A DNA stretch of 64,000 bases from Ruminococcus sp. (lineage in GTDB: Bacteria > Bacillota > Clostridia > Oscillospirales > Acutalibacteraceae), in contig JAFQPG010000014.1 in NCBI GenBank assembly GCA_017411835.1, positions 62,001-126,000 of the forward strand, given 5' to 3'. Below are positions 56,716-64,000 of the stretch, in pieces. The first letter of the stretch is position 1. The number at the start of each line of letters is the position of its first letter. The notes below the pieces were generated by a model. The model did no database searches and was not told where the DNA came from. It saw nothing but the letters and a program-made list of their open reading frames with translations. The position numbers and the translations under genes were made by a program.

Positions 56716-57378
56716 GTGGTATATATTACCGGTGATATACACGCCGATATAAAAGATTTTGAGAGCCGTAGCATAAACAAGCTCAAAAAAGGCGATGTGC
56801 TGATAATTACGGGGGACTTCGGCTTTATATGGGATAATTCTAAAACAGAATTAAAGAATATAAAAAAGCTTTCAAAAAAGAAGTTCACTATCCTTTTTGT
56901 TGAGGGTGTGCACGAAAACTTTGAGCTTTTGGAACAATATGAAGAAGCAGAGATTTTCTTATCAAAAGCAAAAAAAATCGCAGACAACATTTATTGTCTT
57001 AACCGTGGCGAAATTTATACAATCGAAAATAAAACCTACTTTTGTCTTGGTGGCGGAGAGGTTGAAGACCCGATTGAAAATTCAGGTTCAGACTTGCTAA
57101 ATCAAAAAAGTATGCCGACAGACGAACAGCTTCAGTACGCAGTAGACAACTTACAAAAAGCAAACAAAAAGGTTGACATCATTATTACGCACGAAGCCCC
57201 TGCGTCAGTTAAACGACTGATACGCAGGGACTCAAATGTAAACGATATCAATATGTTTTTAGATACTCTGCTTCACAATGTCCGCTATAAAAAATGGTAC
57301 TTTGGAAGCTTGCACACAGACAGGGTGCTTTCAGAGCAGTTATGCTGTGTATGGCAAGACGTAATAAAAGTAGATTAA
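56716..57378 (+). CDS. Calcineurin-like metallophosphoesterase
   Basis: 220 aa from the GTG at 56716 (AGGAGGAA five bases upstream); the frame runs further back without a start signal. VYITGDIHADI gives the first metal motif (GDxH), LIITGDFGFIWD the second (GDxx), EGVHENFE replaces the usual GNHE, and ITHEAP (GH-like) and GSLHTDR close the site. The Asn-His of the third motif is shifted to His-Glu-Asn, so metal binding may be altered. Substrate unknown. Divergent from the DacF-like operon and convergent with recG, their stop codons overlapping. Confidence 0.82.
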   Translation: MVYITGDIHADIKDFESRSINKLKKGDVLIITGDFGFIWDNSKTELKNIKKLSKKKFTILFVEGVHENFELLEQYEEAEIFLSKAKKIADNIYCLNRGEIYTIENKTYFCLGGGEVEDPIENSGSDLLNQKSMPTDEQLQYAVDNLQKANKKVDIIITHEAPASVKRLIRRDSNVNDINMFLDTLLHNVRYKKWYFGSLHTDRVLSEQLCCVWQDVIKVD

Positions 57379-59414
57379 TTAAGCGTTGACTGGTCTGCCG
57401 ACTTAAACAAAAGGTTAATCATCGCTTTTAAGCCTTTAAACGCAGGGTCGGACAAATCAGGAGAACGCTCAACAATAAGCTGTGCCGCCTCTTGGGTGCT
57501 ATAAAGGCTTTGCATATCAGAAAAATCAGCGATATTAAGTTCAGGCAAGCCGTGCTGACGACTTCCGAAAAAGTCGCCCGGACCACGCAAACGCAAATCT
57601 TCATCAGCAATTTCAAAACCGTTGGATGTTTTACACATTGTGCTCAAACGTCTGACGGTTTCTTCGTTATAATTATCTGACACAAGTATGCAGTAAGACT
57701 TAGCATCTCCCCTGCCTACTCTGCCTCTAAGCTGATGTAGCTGGGAAAGTCCGAAACGCTCGGCATTTTCAATCATCATAACGGTCGCGTTTTTAACGTC
57801 GACGCCGACCTCAACGACGGTAGTCGCAACAAGCACCGATATGTCGCCGCTTGCAAAATTATTCATAACCTCGTCTTTATCTTTTGGCTTCATTTTACCG
57901 TGGAGTATGCCGACAGGATAATCGGCAAAATCTTTGAGCATAAGCTCGGCGGCGTAGTTTTCAGCCGACTGCAAATCAAGCTCGCCCTCCTCTACAAGCG
58001 GACAAACTATATAGCTTTGGTGTCCGTTATCAAGCTCCTGCTTAATAAAATTCAAGGCACGAGTTCGCTTTTTGGAATCAATCAGCATTGTTTTTACGGT
58101 TTGTCTACCCGGTGGGAGTTCATCTATACAGGTGATATCAAGGTCGCCGTAGATAATAAGCCCGAGTGTACGCGGAATCGGCGTTGCAGAAAGCACGAGC
58201 ACGTGAGGATGCTCGCCTTTTTGGGCAAGCTTTGAACGCTGTTGCACGCCAAAACGATGTTGTTCATCGGTAATCGCACAGCCCAAATTTTTAAATTTAG
58301 TTGAGTCTGTAATAAGCGCGTGAGTGCCGACGATGATGTCCGTCTCGCCTGACTCAAGCTTTAGGCGTGCTTTATCTTTCTTTGATTTTGTCATCGAGCC
58401 GATAAGCATATCAACCTTGATTCCAAAAGGCTCAAACATCTTTGTTAAATTTTCAAAATGCTGTTGGGCAAGAATTTCAGTCGGCGCCATAAAAGCCGCC
58501 TGATAGCCGTTTTTTACACAGTTGTAGCACACCGCCGCACCGACAGCAGTTTTGCCACAGCCTACATCGCCCTGAACAAGTCTGTTCATCGGCGATTTTT
58601 TATTTTTCATATCATTTACGCAGTCGACAACCGCTTTTTTCTGGGCATTTGTCAGCGTATACGGCAGGCTTTTTATAAACTCGCCTGTGTAGTCAACGTG
58701 CATTTTGCAAGGGGTTTCTTCGTTCTTGCGATTTTTAAAAAGTCGCAGTCCTAAATTAAGCACTAAGAGCTCTTCAAAAACAAGTCGCTTACGCGCTTTT
58801 TCAAGCGAATCCGTATCAGCAGGAAAATGAATATTATGTAGCGCAAAACGCAAGGTGCAAAGGTCGTATTTTTTCAAAATGTCGTATGGCAAAGGGTCGG
58901 TCATATTCTCGGGTAAGAGCTTGAGCGCTTGCTTTACAGCAGAAATAACCACGCGATTAGTAAGACCTGATGTCAGATTATACACAGGCGTGATAGCGTC
59001 TATATCACAAGCTTTTTTAAACTCGGGAGATGTCATGGAAAAGCCGTACAAATCACGACTTACTTTACCGAAAAAGCAGTACTCCTCATCAAATTTAAGC
59101 ATAGACGAAATGTACTTGTTGTTGAAAAAAACAAGCTCGATAACACCGCTTTCATCGCTGACCTGAACCTTTGACAAAATTCTGCCACCGCTGATTCTGC
59201 TAACAGAAACAGCCGAGCATACGCGTGCTTTTATCATACATTTTTCGCCATTTGATACTTCAGAAATTAGAGTCGAATTGCCCCAGTCTGAATATGTACG
59301 GGGATAAAAGCGCAAAAGCTGTCCGACAGAACGCACATTAAGCTTTTCAAAAAGCGAGCAACGGGTTTTTCCCAAGCCTTTTAATGTTGACAATGGTACA
59401 TCATACAGCGACAT
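57375..59414 (-). CDS. recG: ATP-dependent DNA helicase RecG
   Basis: Remodels stalled forks and Holliday junctions. 679 aa. A wedge domain with OB fold (about 45-150, CMIKARVCSAVSVSRISGGRILSKVQVSDESG), helicase motif I RLVQGDVGCGKTAVG (about 272-286), the motif II DEQHRFGVQQRSKLA, motif III VLSATPIPRTL, and motif VI QLRGRVGRGDAKSYC. The C-terminal TRG hairpin and wedge contacts follow. The stop TAA overlaps that of the convergent metallophosphoesterase by 4 bases. It follows yloV, as in B. subtilis. Confidence 0.97.
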   Translation of the reverse strand: MSLYDVPLSTLKGLGKTRCSLFEKLNVRSVGQLLRFYPRTYSDWGNSTLISEVSNGEKCMIKARVCSAVSVSRISGGRILSKVQVSDESGVIELVFFNNKYISSMLKFDEEYCFFGKVSRDLYGFSMTSPEFKKACDIDAITPVYNLTSGLTNRVVISAVKQALKLLPENMTDPLPYDILKKYDLCTLRFALHNIHFPADTDSLEKARKRLVFEELLVLNLGLRLFKNRKNEETPCKMHVDYTGEFIKSLPYTLTNAQKKAVVDCVNDMKNKKSPMNRLVQGDVGCGKTAVGAAVCYNCVKNGYQAAFMAPTEILAQQHFENLTKMFEPFGIKVDMLIGSMTKSKKDKARLKLESGETDIIVGTHALITDSTKFKNLGCAITDEQHRFGVQQRSKLAQKGEHPHVLVLSATPIPRTLGLIIYGDLDITCIDELPPGRQTVKTMLIDSKKRTRALNFIKQELDNGHQSYIVCPLVEEGELDLQSAENYAAELMLKDFADYPVGILHGKMKPKDKDEVMNNFASGDISVLVATTVVEVGVDVKNATVMMIENAERFGLSQLHQLRGRVGRGDAKSYCILVSDNYNEETVRRLSTMCKTSNGFEIADEDLRLRGPGDFFGSRQHGLPELNIADFSDMQSLYSTQEAAQLIVERSPDLSDPAFKGLKAMINLLFKSADQSTLN

Positions 59415-59444
59415 TTTATCCCTCCTTTTTTATAATAAACAAAC

Positions 59445-59468
59445 GGCGGCGAAAAAAGCTTCGCCGCC
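59445..59468 (-). terminator. yloV terminator
   Basis: 9-bp GC-rich stem GGCGGCGAA / TTCGCCGCC with a 6-base loop and GTTTGTTT on the minus strand. It separates yloV from recG. Confidence 0.85.
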
Positions 59469-59474
59469 AAAATT

Positions 59475-61139
59475 TTATTCTACACTTAAGATGTAATAAT
59501 AGATTGGCTGTCCGCCAGAAACAAAGGTAATATCAACATCATCACCAAATTTGTCGCAAAGCATCTCGTAAGCGTTCTGTGCTTCTTCCTCTGTTACGTC
59601 TTCACCGCTGATAAGAGTGACAAAAGATTTATCCTTGTCAATCATATTTTTAGCGAGCTTTAAGAGTGCTTTGTCAACAGTTTTATCGGTTACTGTGAGT
59701 TTACCGTTTTCAAGAGCGATAATTTCGCCCTCTTTAATCTTCTTCATACCAAACTCAGAGTCTCTAGCAGCATAGGTTACCTGACCTGTGCTTACATTAG
59801 AAGCGGCATCAATCATAGCCTCTCTGTTTGTATCAGCATCAGCATCGGCATCAAACACGAGCATAGCAGACATACCCTGTGGGATAGTACGGGTTGGAAC
59901 AATAACAACCTCTCTATCCTCAACGATAGCCTGAGTCTGCTCGGCAGCCATAATGATGTTTTTATTATTTGGTAAAACGAAAACTGTTTTCGCAGGAGTT
60001 GCCATAACAGCCTCGTAAATATCGTCAGTTGAAGGGTTCATACTCTGACCGCCTGATACGACATTAGCACAACCGAGCTGTTCGAAAAGCTCGGTAACGC
60101 CGTCACCGGCAGCAACAGCAACAAAGCCAAAGTCTTCTACAGGTTCAGCTACTTCGAGCTTCTTCTTTGCTTTTGCAGGCTTTTTGCTTTCGTTGTCAGC
60201 CTTAGCCTGTTTATGCTGTTCTTTCATATTTTCAACCTTAACGGTTAAAAGTGAACCAAATTCAAGACCCTTTTTAAGAGCATCACCAGGCTGTTCGGTA
60301 TGAACATGAACCTTAATGATTTCTTCGTCGTCAACTACAACAACGCAGTCACCAATAGTCTCTAAGAAAAGTCTGAGCTCGTTAGGCTCGGTAGCGATTT
60401 CAGCATCACGGCCAACGATAAATTCAGTACAATATGTGAAGGTGATATCATCGTCAAATTCAGCAGCAGCACTTCTGAAAGCATCCTCTGCTTCTTCATC
60501 GTCATCAGCTGCGTCAACTGCTTCGATAACCACGCCGTCTTTAATAACAGAAAGCATACCTTCAAAAATAACTAAGATGCCCTTACCGCCTGCATCAACA
60601 ACGCCGGCTTTTTTAAGAACTGGGAGCATAGTAGGAGTCAAATCAAGCGCATGCTGTGCTTCTTCGCAAACAATTTCCCAGATTTCTACAACATCTTCAG
60701 TTTCAGCAGTTGCTTCAACAGCAGCCTCGGCAGCCATACGACCAACGGTGAGCATAGTGCCCTCGGTAGGCTTCATTACAGCCTTGTATGCAGCGTCAAC
60801 ACCAAGCGCTAAAGCGTCAGCCAAGTCTTTACCTGATGCTTCTTTTTTGCCCTCAAGACCATTCGCAAAACCTCTGAAAAACAAAGAGGTAATAACACCG
60901 GAGTTACCGCGAGCGCCTCTAAGCATAGCAGAAGCAGTCTTTTTTGCGATGGTAGCAACATCGTCATTATCCATCTTTTCGATTTCCTTAACAGCAGCCA
61001 TAACCGTCATAGACATATTTGTACCGGTATCGCCATCAGGAACAGGGAAAATATTGAGGTCATTGATACGTGCTTTTTGTGAACAGATGTTGTTTGCACC
61101 TGAAATAATTGCTTGTTTTAAAATTTGACCATTAATCAA
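59475..61139 (-). CDS. fakA: DAK2-domain fatty-acid kinase-like protein (YloV/FakA)
   Basis: 554 aa. The N-terminal DAK2 (DhaL-like) domain has NDLNIFPVPDGDTGTNMSMT (about 26-45, Mg-ATP binding) and ASAMLRGARGNSGVITSL. A central and a C-terminal domain follow (TLISGEDVTEEEAQNAYEML). Known FakA proteins phosphorylate fatty acids carried by FakB (DegV). No degV/fakB is in the window. The start is a TTG (61139) with AAAGGATG upstream. An Asp/Glu-rich insert lies near 220-240 (EAVDAADDDEEAEDAF). Confidence 0.9.
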   Translation of the reverse strand: MINGQILKQAIISGANNICSQKARINDLNIFPVPDGDTGTNMSMTVMAAVKEIEKMDNDDVATIAKKTASAMLRGARGNSGVITSLFFRGFANGLEGKKEASGKDLADALALGVDAAYKAVMKPTEGTMLTVGRMAAEAAVEATAETEDVVEIWEIVCEEAQHALDLTPTMLPVLKKAGVVDAGGKGILVIFEGMLSVIKDGVVIEAVDAADDDEEAEDAFRSAAAEFDDDITFTYCTEFIVGRDAEIATEPNELRLFLETIGDCVVVVDDEEIIKVHVHTEQPGDALKKGLEFGSLLTVKVENMKEQHKQAKADNESKKPAKAKKKLEVAEPVEDFGFVAVAAGDGVTELFEQLGCANVVSGGQSMNPSTDDIYEAVMATPAKTVFVLPNNKNIIMAAEQTQAIVEDREVVIVPTRTIPQGMSAMLVFDADADADTNREAMIDAASNVSTGQVTYAARDSEFGMKKIKEGEIIALENGKLTVTDKTVDKALLKLAKNMIDKDKSFVTLISGEDVTEEEAQNAYEMLCDKFGDDVDITFVSGGQPIYYYILSVE

Positions 61140-61213
61140 TTAAAACACATCCTTTGCTTTAAAACGTAGGGTGAATATAAACAATCATAATTATTGCATT
61201 ATACAATGTCTGC

Positions 61214-61242
61214 ATTATACATTAAAACATTAATTTTAGCAA
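61214..61242 (-). promoter_or_regulatory. Sigma-A promoter of yloV
   Basis: Minus strand: TTGCTA (61242-61237), a 17-base spacer, TATAAT (61219-61214). An 11-base direct repeat TGTATAATGCA recurs 16 bases downstream (61205-61195), giving a second -10-like box. Confidence 0.65.
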
Positions 61243-61308
61243 GTCGTTTAAACTCTTTTCGGCATTATGCCGATATTTGTTGAGGGTTCAACAAGTATTG
61301 TATAAAAA

Positions 61309-62082
61309 CTATCTTAAATTAAAACGCTCTACAGATACAGTTTTGCCTGATTTTTCGTCAATATCAAAAAGTACACAGTCAAGGGCGCATTCACCGTCGG
61401 CATAATCAAAGCGATGCGGAAGCTTTGTTTTAAAGCGACTGATGATAATATCCTTTTTTACACCGATTACAGAGTCTATAGGTCCTGTCATACCAAGGTC
61501 TGAAATATAACCCGTTCCGCCTTTTAATATACATTCGTCGGCGGTTTGCACGTGAGTATGGGTACCAAATACAGCAGAAACTTTAGAGTCAAGATAAAAG
61601 CCCATCGCCTTTTTCTCGCTTGTAGCCTCGGCGTGCATATCGACAAAGATGATTTTAGACTCGACCTTTTTTAAAATTTCGTCTACTGCGTAAAAAGGAT
61701 TTTCGACGCTTGCGTCCATAAATTCCTGTCCCATAAGGTTAATTACAGTCACGCTTGTTCTGCCCAAATCAACGGTGCAGTATCCCCTGCCGGGGGTTGA
61801 TGGCGACGGGAAATTATACGGTCTAATAATATTTTCTTCTTGGTCGAGATACTCGTAAATCTCTTTACGGCGAAAAGCGTGATTACCAAGCGTAATGACA
61901 TCAACGCCGCTTGTGAAAAGATGCTGGGCAGAAGCAGGCACGATACCGTTTCCGTCGGTGCTGTTTTCACCGTTACAGATTACAAAATCTATACCCTTTA
62001 ATTTTTTAAACTGTGGTAAAGTTTTTCGCAAAAACTCGCATCCGATGCTACCTATAACATCGCCGATACACAGTACTCTCAT
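61309..62082 (-). CDS. ymdB: YmdB-type metallophosphoesterase
   Basis: 257 aa phosphodiesterase (TIGR00282 family) with activity on 2',3'-cyclic nucleotides in B. subtilis, where it affects biofilm and motility genes. MRVLCIGDVIGSIG (D8), ICNGENSTDGNGI (Asn, Glu), ITLGNHAFRRKEIY (GNH), VDMHAEATSEKKAMG (His) and GTHTHVQTAD (GxHxH) supply the di-metal site. It is normally located after rny; here it is between yqfD and yloV. Confidence 0.93.
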   Translation of the reverse strand: MRVLCIGDVIGSIGCEFLRKTLPQFKKLKGIDFVICNGENSTDGNGIVPASAQHLFTSGVDVITLGNHAFRRKEIYEYLDQEENIIRPYNFPSPSTPGRGYCTVDLGRTSVTVINLMGQEFMDASVENPFYAVDEILKKVESKIIFVDMHAEATSEKKAMGFYLDSKVSAVFGTHTHVQTADECILKGGTGYISDLGMTGPIDSVIGVKKDIIISRFKTKLPHRFDYADGECALDCVLFDIDEKSGKTVSVERFNLR

Positions 62083-62142
62083 ATTATCACCCTTTTTATA
62101 TGATAGTTACAGTATAGCACATTTTTAAAAAAACACAAACCG

Positions 62143-63363
62143 CTACTGTGTATTTTCTTTTTCACTTTGGAGCACTCTGTCGATCGTGATGTTTTTTGCG
62201 TCAATCTCGCTTTTGTACGCGATGTCTTCAACACATAAGAAAGTACACTCAAGCGTGTATTTGCCATCGCTTTCAAAAAACTCATAGTTTCGGCTTTTAA
62301 CCTGCGCATCAGATAAATTAAAACATTCATAAAGGCGTGCCCAAGTAAGCAAAATTTCCTGCGCTTTTTTGTCGTTTAAAGCTTTCTCTTTATACTGCTT
62401 TTCGTACAGCCTTTGGGTACTCACAGACACAGGCAAAAAGGTATCAAAAAGATATAAGCTATCATTTTGAAAACGCATCGCGCTTGCTTTTTCGTCTGCA
62501 AAAGCAAATGAAAAAGGAACATCAAGCCAAAGTATATTCAGCCTTTTTCTGGTTTTTTCTTCTTTAAAGCCAGTGGTGTTTATAATTTTACTAACTTCAA
62601 AGGTTTGTTTATGGGTAGTTTGAGCTATCACCTGTGCGTTTGCTCTAACAAGCTTTACTCCGCCGAGTTTGTCTTCAACTACTCCGCTGACCAAAAGCTG
62701 GTCTTTTACAACCGCAGAGCCTTCTTCAAAAAACGCCTCTCCCTGATAAGTGTTTATGCTTAAAATCAAACCGTCGGTTGATGCCTTTACATTTGCAGGA
62801 ACGCTTGTGTTTTCTACCTTTGGCGATTTCGCTTTTTCTTTTATCTCTACCGATGCGTGAGAGCCGATAACATTTATAGACATCCACCCGATGTCCTCGA
62901 TATCGAGCATCGTATCACGCGAAATAGTTATAAAGCTAGCATTTTTCTTATAAGCACCGACATATAGTCCGTTTTCCTTTAATGTGCTTAAAAGATGCGA
63001 ATAGCTGATTGTTTCTAAGCCTGTAACATCTATAGTCCACACAAAGCACGACATTATGTAAACGACTATTATAAACACAAAAACACCAACAAGCACTCCG
63101 ACTCTGTTTTTGTACTTCTTTATAAAAAACGGTAAGCCGTGACGGGAAACTATTTTAAGCCGTACCCTACTTTTTTTAGCAAACTCTCGTATATCTTTAT
63201 AGTCACGCACATACATACTTGCATAAAGCGTGCTGTCTTTTTTTACGGTGTTCCAGATAGTTAATCGGTTTTTTGTAACGATATTTATAAATCGCTCGGG
63301 CGATTTGCCTATTATCTTAAAATACACATAGCCCTGCAACCATCTGACAAATTCAAGTAACAT
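62143..63363 (-). CDS. yqfD: Sporulation protein YqfD
   Basis: 406 aa, YqfD family, made in the mother cell in B. subtilis and needed for efficient sporulation. One membrane segment (about 88-108, NRVGVLVGVFVFIIVVYIMSCFVW) divides a basic cytoplasmic N-terminus (LLEFVRWLQGYVYFKIIGKSPERFINIV, the family signature) from a large external region (DVTGLETISYSHLLSTLKENGLYVGAYK, then beta-rich). It lies 10 bp after yqfC as in other spore formers; phoH and ybeY, usual next genes, are absent and ymdB follows. Confidence 0.9.
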   Translation of the reverse strand: MLLEFVRWLQGYVYFKIIGKSPERFINIVTKNRLTIWNTVKKDSTLYASMYVRDYKDIREFAKKSRVRLKIVSRHGLPFFIKKYKNRVGVLVGVFVFIIVVYIMSCFVWTIDVTGLETISYSHLLSTLKENGLYVGAYKKNASFITISRDTMLDIEDIGWMSINVIGSHASVEIKEKAKSPKVENTSVPANVKASTDGLILSINTYQGEAFFEEGSAVVKDQLLVSGVVEDKLGGVKLVRANAQVIAQTTHKQTFEVSKIINTTGFKEEKTRKRLNILWLDVPFSFAFADEKASAMRFQNDSLYLFDTFLPVSVSTQRLYEKQYKEKALNDKKAQEILLTWARLYECFNLSDAQVKSRNYEFFESDGKYTLECTFLCVEDIAYKSEIDAKNITIDRVLQSEKENTQ

Positions 63364-63373
63364 AACCCACCCC

Positions 63374-63655
63374 CTACGCTATAAACTCAACTTTTTCGAT
63401 ATATCCGTTTATTATCAGCTCGCTTGACGAAATACACTTTAAATTAAGGCTTTTGCCGTAAAAGCACATTAAGCCTGCCGATGTATTTATGCGTATGAGC
63501 TGTTGGGTGTATTCAAGCACGCCTTTGCTCCCCTCGATAACAACCTCTTTGTTGTAATCAAATTGTAGCTGTGGCAACTCGTAAAAAAGCTCTTTTACTG
63601 CGTTTGTACGCGTTTTGTTTTCACCGCGTTTTCTGTCTTTTGAATTTTTCATCAT
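63374..63655 (-). CDS. yqfC: Sporulation protein YqfC
   Basis: 93 aa, same family as YabP, mother-cell protein linked to YqfD. Basic N-terminus (KNSKDRKRGENKTRTNAVKELF), then the family core LPQLQFDYNKEVVIEGSKGVLEYTQQLIRINTSAGLMCFYGKSLNLKC and INGYIEKVEFI. Starts at the ATG 63655 with GGGGG upstream. It is divergent from ylbJ, so the short intergenic region must hold two promoters. I could not find convincing sigma-E boxes there. Confidence 0.9.
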   Translation of the reverse strand: MMKNSKDRKRGENKTRTNAVKELFYELPQLQFDYNKEVVIEGSKGVLEYTQQLIRINTSAGLMCFYGKSLNLKCISSSELIINGYIEKVEFIA

Positions 63656-63713
63656 ATACCCCCGTTCATATTATTTTTATGATTAACAGCTCATATATAT
63701 TAGTGGTGATAAA

Positions 63714-64000
63714 ATGATGTGGTTACAAAATTGGGACGTTTATAAAATACGGATAAAAACAATAATCTCGATTTTTCTGACAATTTTTGCAATATACTGC
63801 GCAATTCATTACTCAAAAGAATGCTCAGACGGAGTAACAAAAGGGCTAGAGCTTTGTATGACGGTGCTTGTACCGTCGCTGTTTGTATTTATGGTCATAG
63901 CTTCTTATAGCGCAGACAGTCTGCTTTTTACTTTTTTAAACAAGCTTTTGCAAAAACCTGTCTACTTATTTTTTAAACTTGAAAAAGAATGTGCAGGCGT
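63714..64000 (+). CDS. ylbJ: Sporulation integral membrane protein YlbJ (3' end outside window)
   Basis: Only the first ~95 codons are present and stay open to the window edge. The translation has a membrane segment (IISIFLTIFAIYCAIHYS) and the family feature SDGVTKGLELCMTVLVPSLFVFMVIASYSADSLL, in which a short hydrophobic stretch follows a G-L-x-L-C motif. In B. subtilis YlbJ is mother-cell specific and needed for normal spores. The start is one of two adjacent ATGs, with GGTGAT upstream. It is divergent from the yqfC-yqfD pair. Confidence 0.82.
   Translation, partial: MMWLQNWDVYKIRIKTIISIFLTIFAIYCAIHYSKECSDGVTKGLELCMTVLVPSLFVFMVIASYSADSLLFTFLNKLLQKPVYLFFKLEKECAG

Noticed and set aside
60316-61128. 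270-codon plus-strand frame opposite yloV
   Set aside because: Ser/Ala-rich shadow of the codon bias in yloV on the other strand; no ribosome-binding site or family match.
61258-61275. Hairpin TCGGCAT/ATGCCGA as ymdB terminator or yloV leader element
   Set aside because: The stem is short with a 1-3 base loop and no T-run follows on the minus strand.
62133-62151. ACACA/TGTGT hairpin plus T-run after yqfD
   Set aside because: Only 5 bp of stem; too weak to call a terminator, although T-runs follow.
63656-63713. Sigma-E promoters for yqfC and ylbJ
   Set aside because: Fragments such as ATCATAAA and CATATATA occur, but no pair has the 14-base spacing seen at yabP, spoIVA and sipL. A weak CTAATATA-14-CATAAAAA match for yqfC was not strong enough to list.
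1-64000. CRISPR arrays, insertion sequences, prophage genes, tRNA and rRNA genes
   Set aside because: No regularly spaced repeats, transposase or integrase motifs, cloverleaf structures or rRNA-like segments were seen while reading both strands.

Overview
The window looks like a low-GC, spore-forming, anaerobic member of the Clostridia, probably close to Ruminococcaceae/Oscillospiraceae. It carries spore genes (yabP/yabQ, spoIVA, a sipL-like gene, yqfC/yqfD, ylbJ, a SpoVB-like flippase), an acetate kinase, a Na+-pumping decarboxylase beta/gamma pair and a dockerin-bearing leucine-rich-repeat protein. There are no prophages, insertion sequences, CRISPR arrays, tRNAs or rRNAs. About 57 of 63 genes lie on the minus strand, as expected for one replication arm. 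Start codons were re-chosen from ribosome-binding sites wherever the longest reading frame began at an implausible TTG.

Layout. 1-5700: DUF378 end, ackA and tmcAL (divergent, both acetate-linked), a Na/Pi transporter, a cysK-like gene. 5729-9404: rlmL, hpf, and the conserved yab cluster (yabR, divIC, yabQ, yabP, rqcP). 9418-30890: 21 minus-strand genes in 21.5 kb with no gap above 57 bp and no strong terminator I could see: hprK, PHP, murB, rapZ, whiA, xseB, ispA, dxs, tlyA, nadK, argR, recN, recJ, rel, dtd, an MBL hydrolase, hemZ, a zinc-ribbon protein, a SpoVB-like flippase, mazG and hup. 31089-31921: a DUF421-DUF4363 pair. 31949-39122: secDF, an aspartate-type aminotransferase, an orphan Wzz/tyrosine-kinase pair, oadB-oadG. 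39269-43371: spoIVA, pdxK, sipL-like. 43464-48733: metallopeptidase-rpoD-dnaG, yigZ, rpmE, a dead VanY-like protein. 48768-51015: thrS with its T-box leader. 51024-56622: accessory stretch with the dockerin protein, an unrecognised membrane protein and two degenerate DacF-like proteins. 56716-64000: a metallophosphoesterase, recG, yloV, ymdB, yqfD, yqfC and the start of ylbJ.

Regulation. Three spore genes or operons (yabP, spoIVA, sipL) carry near-identical sigma-E-like promoters of the form CATAA, a 14-base spacer from the 8-mer, then CATA/AATA. At yabP the promoter sits inside an 11-bp inverted repeat whose other arm holds the yabP ribosome-binding site. Read-through transcripts would hide that site and sigma-E transcripts would not. 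This is the most interesting feature of the window. A related arrangement, in which a promoter start point falls inside the upstream gene's terminator stem, appears at secDF. Three cell-wall DD-peptidase-like proteins in the window have lost some or all catalytic residues.
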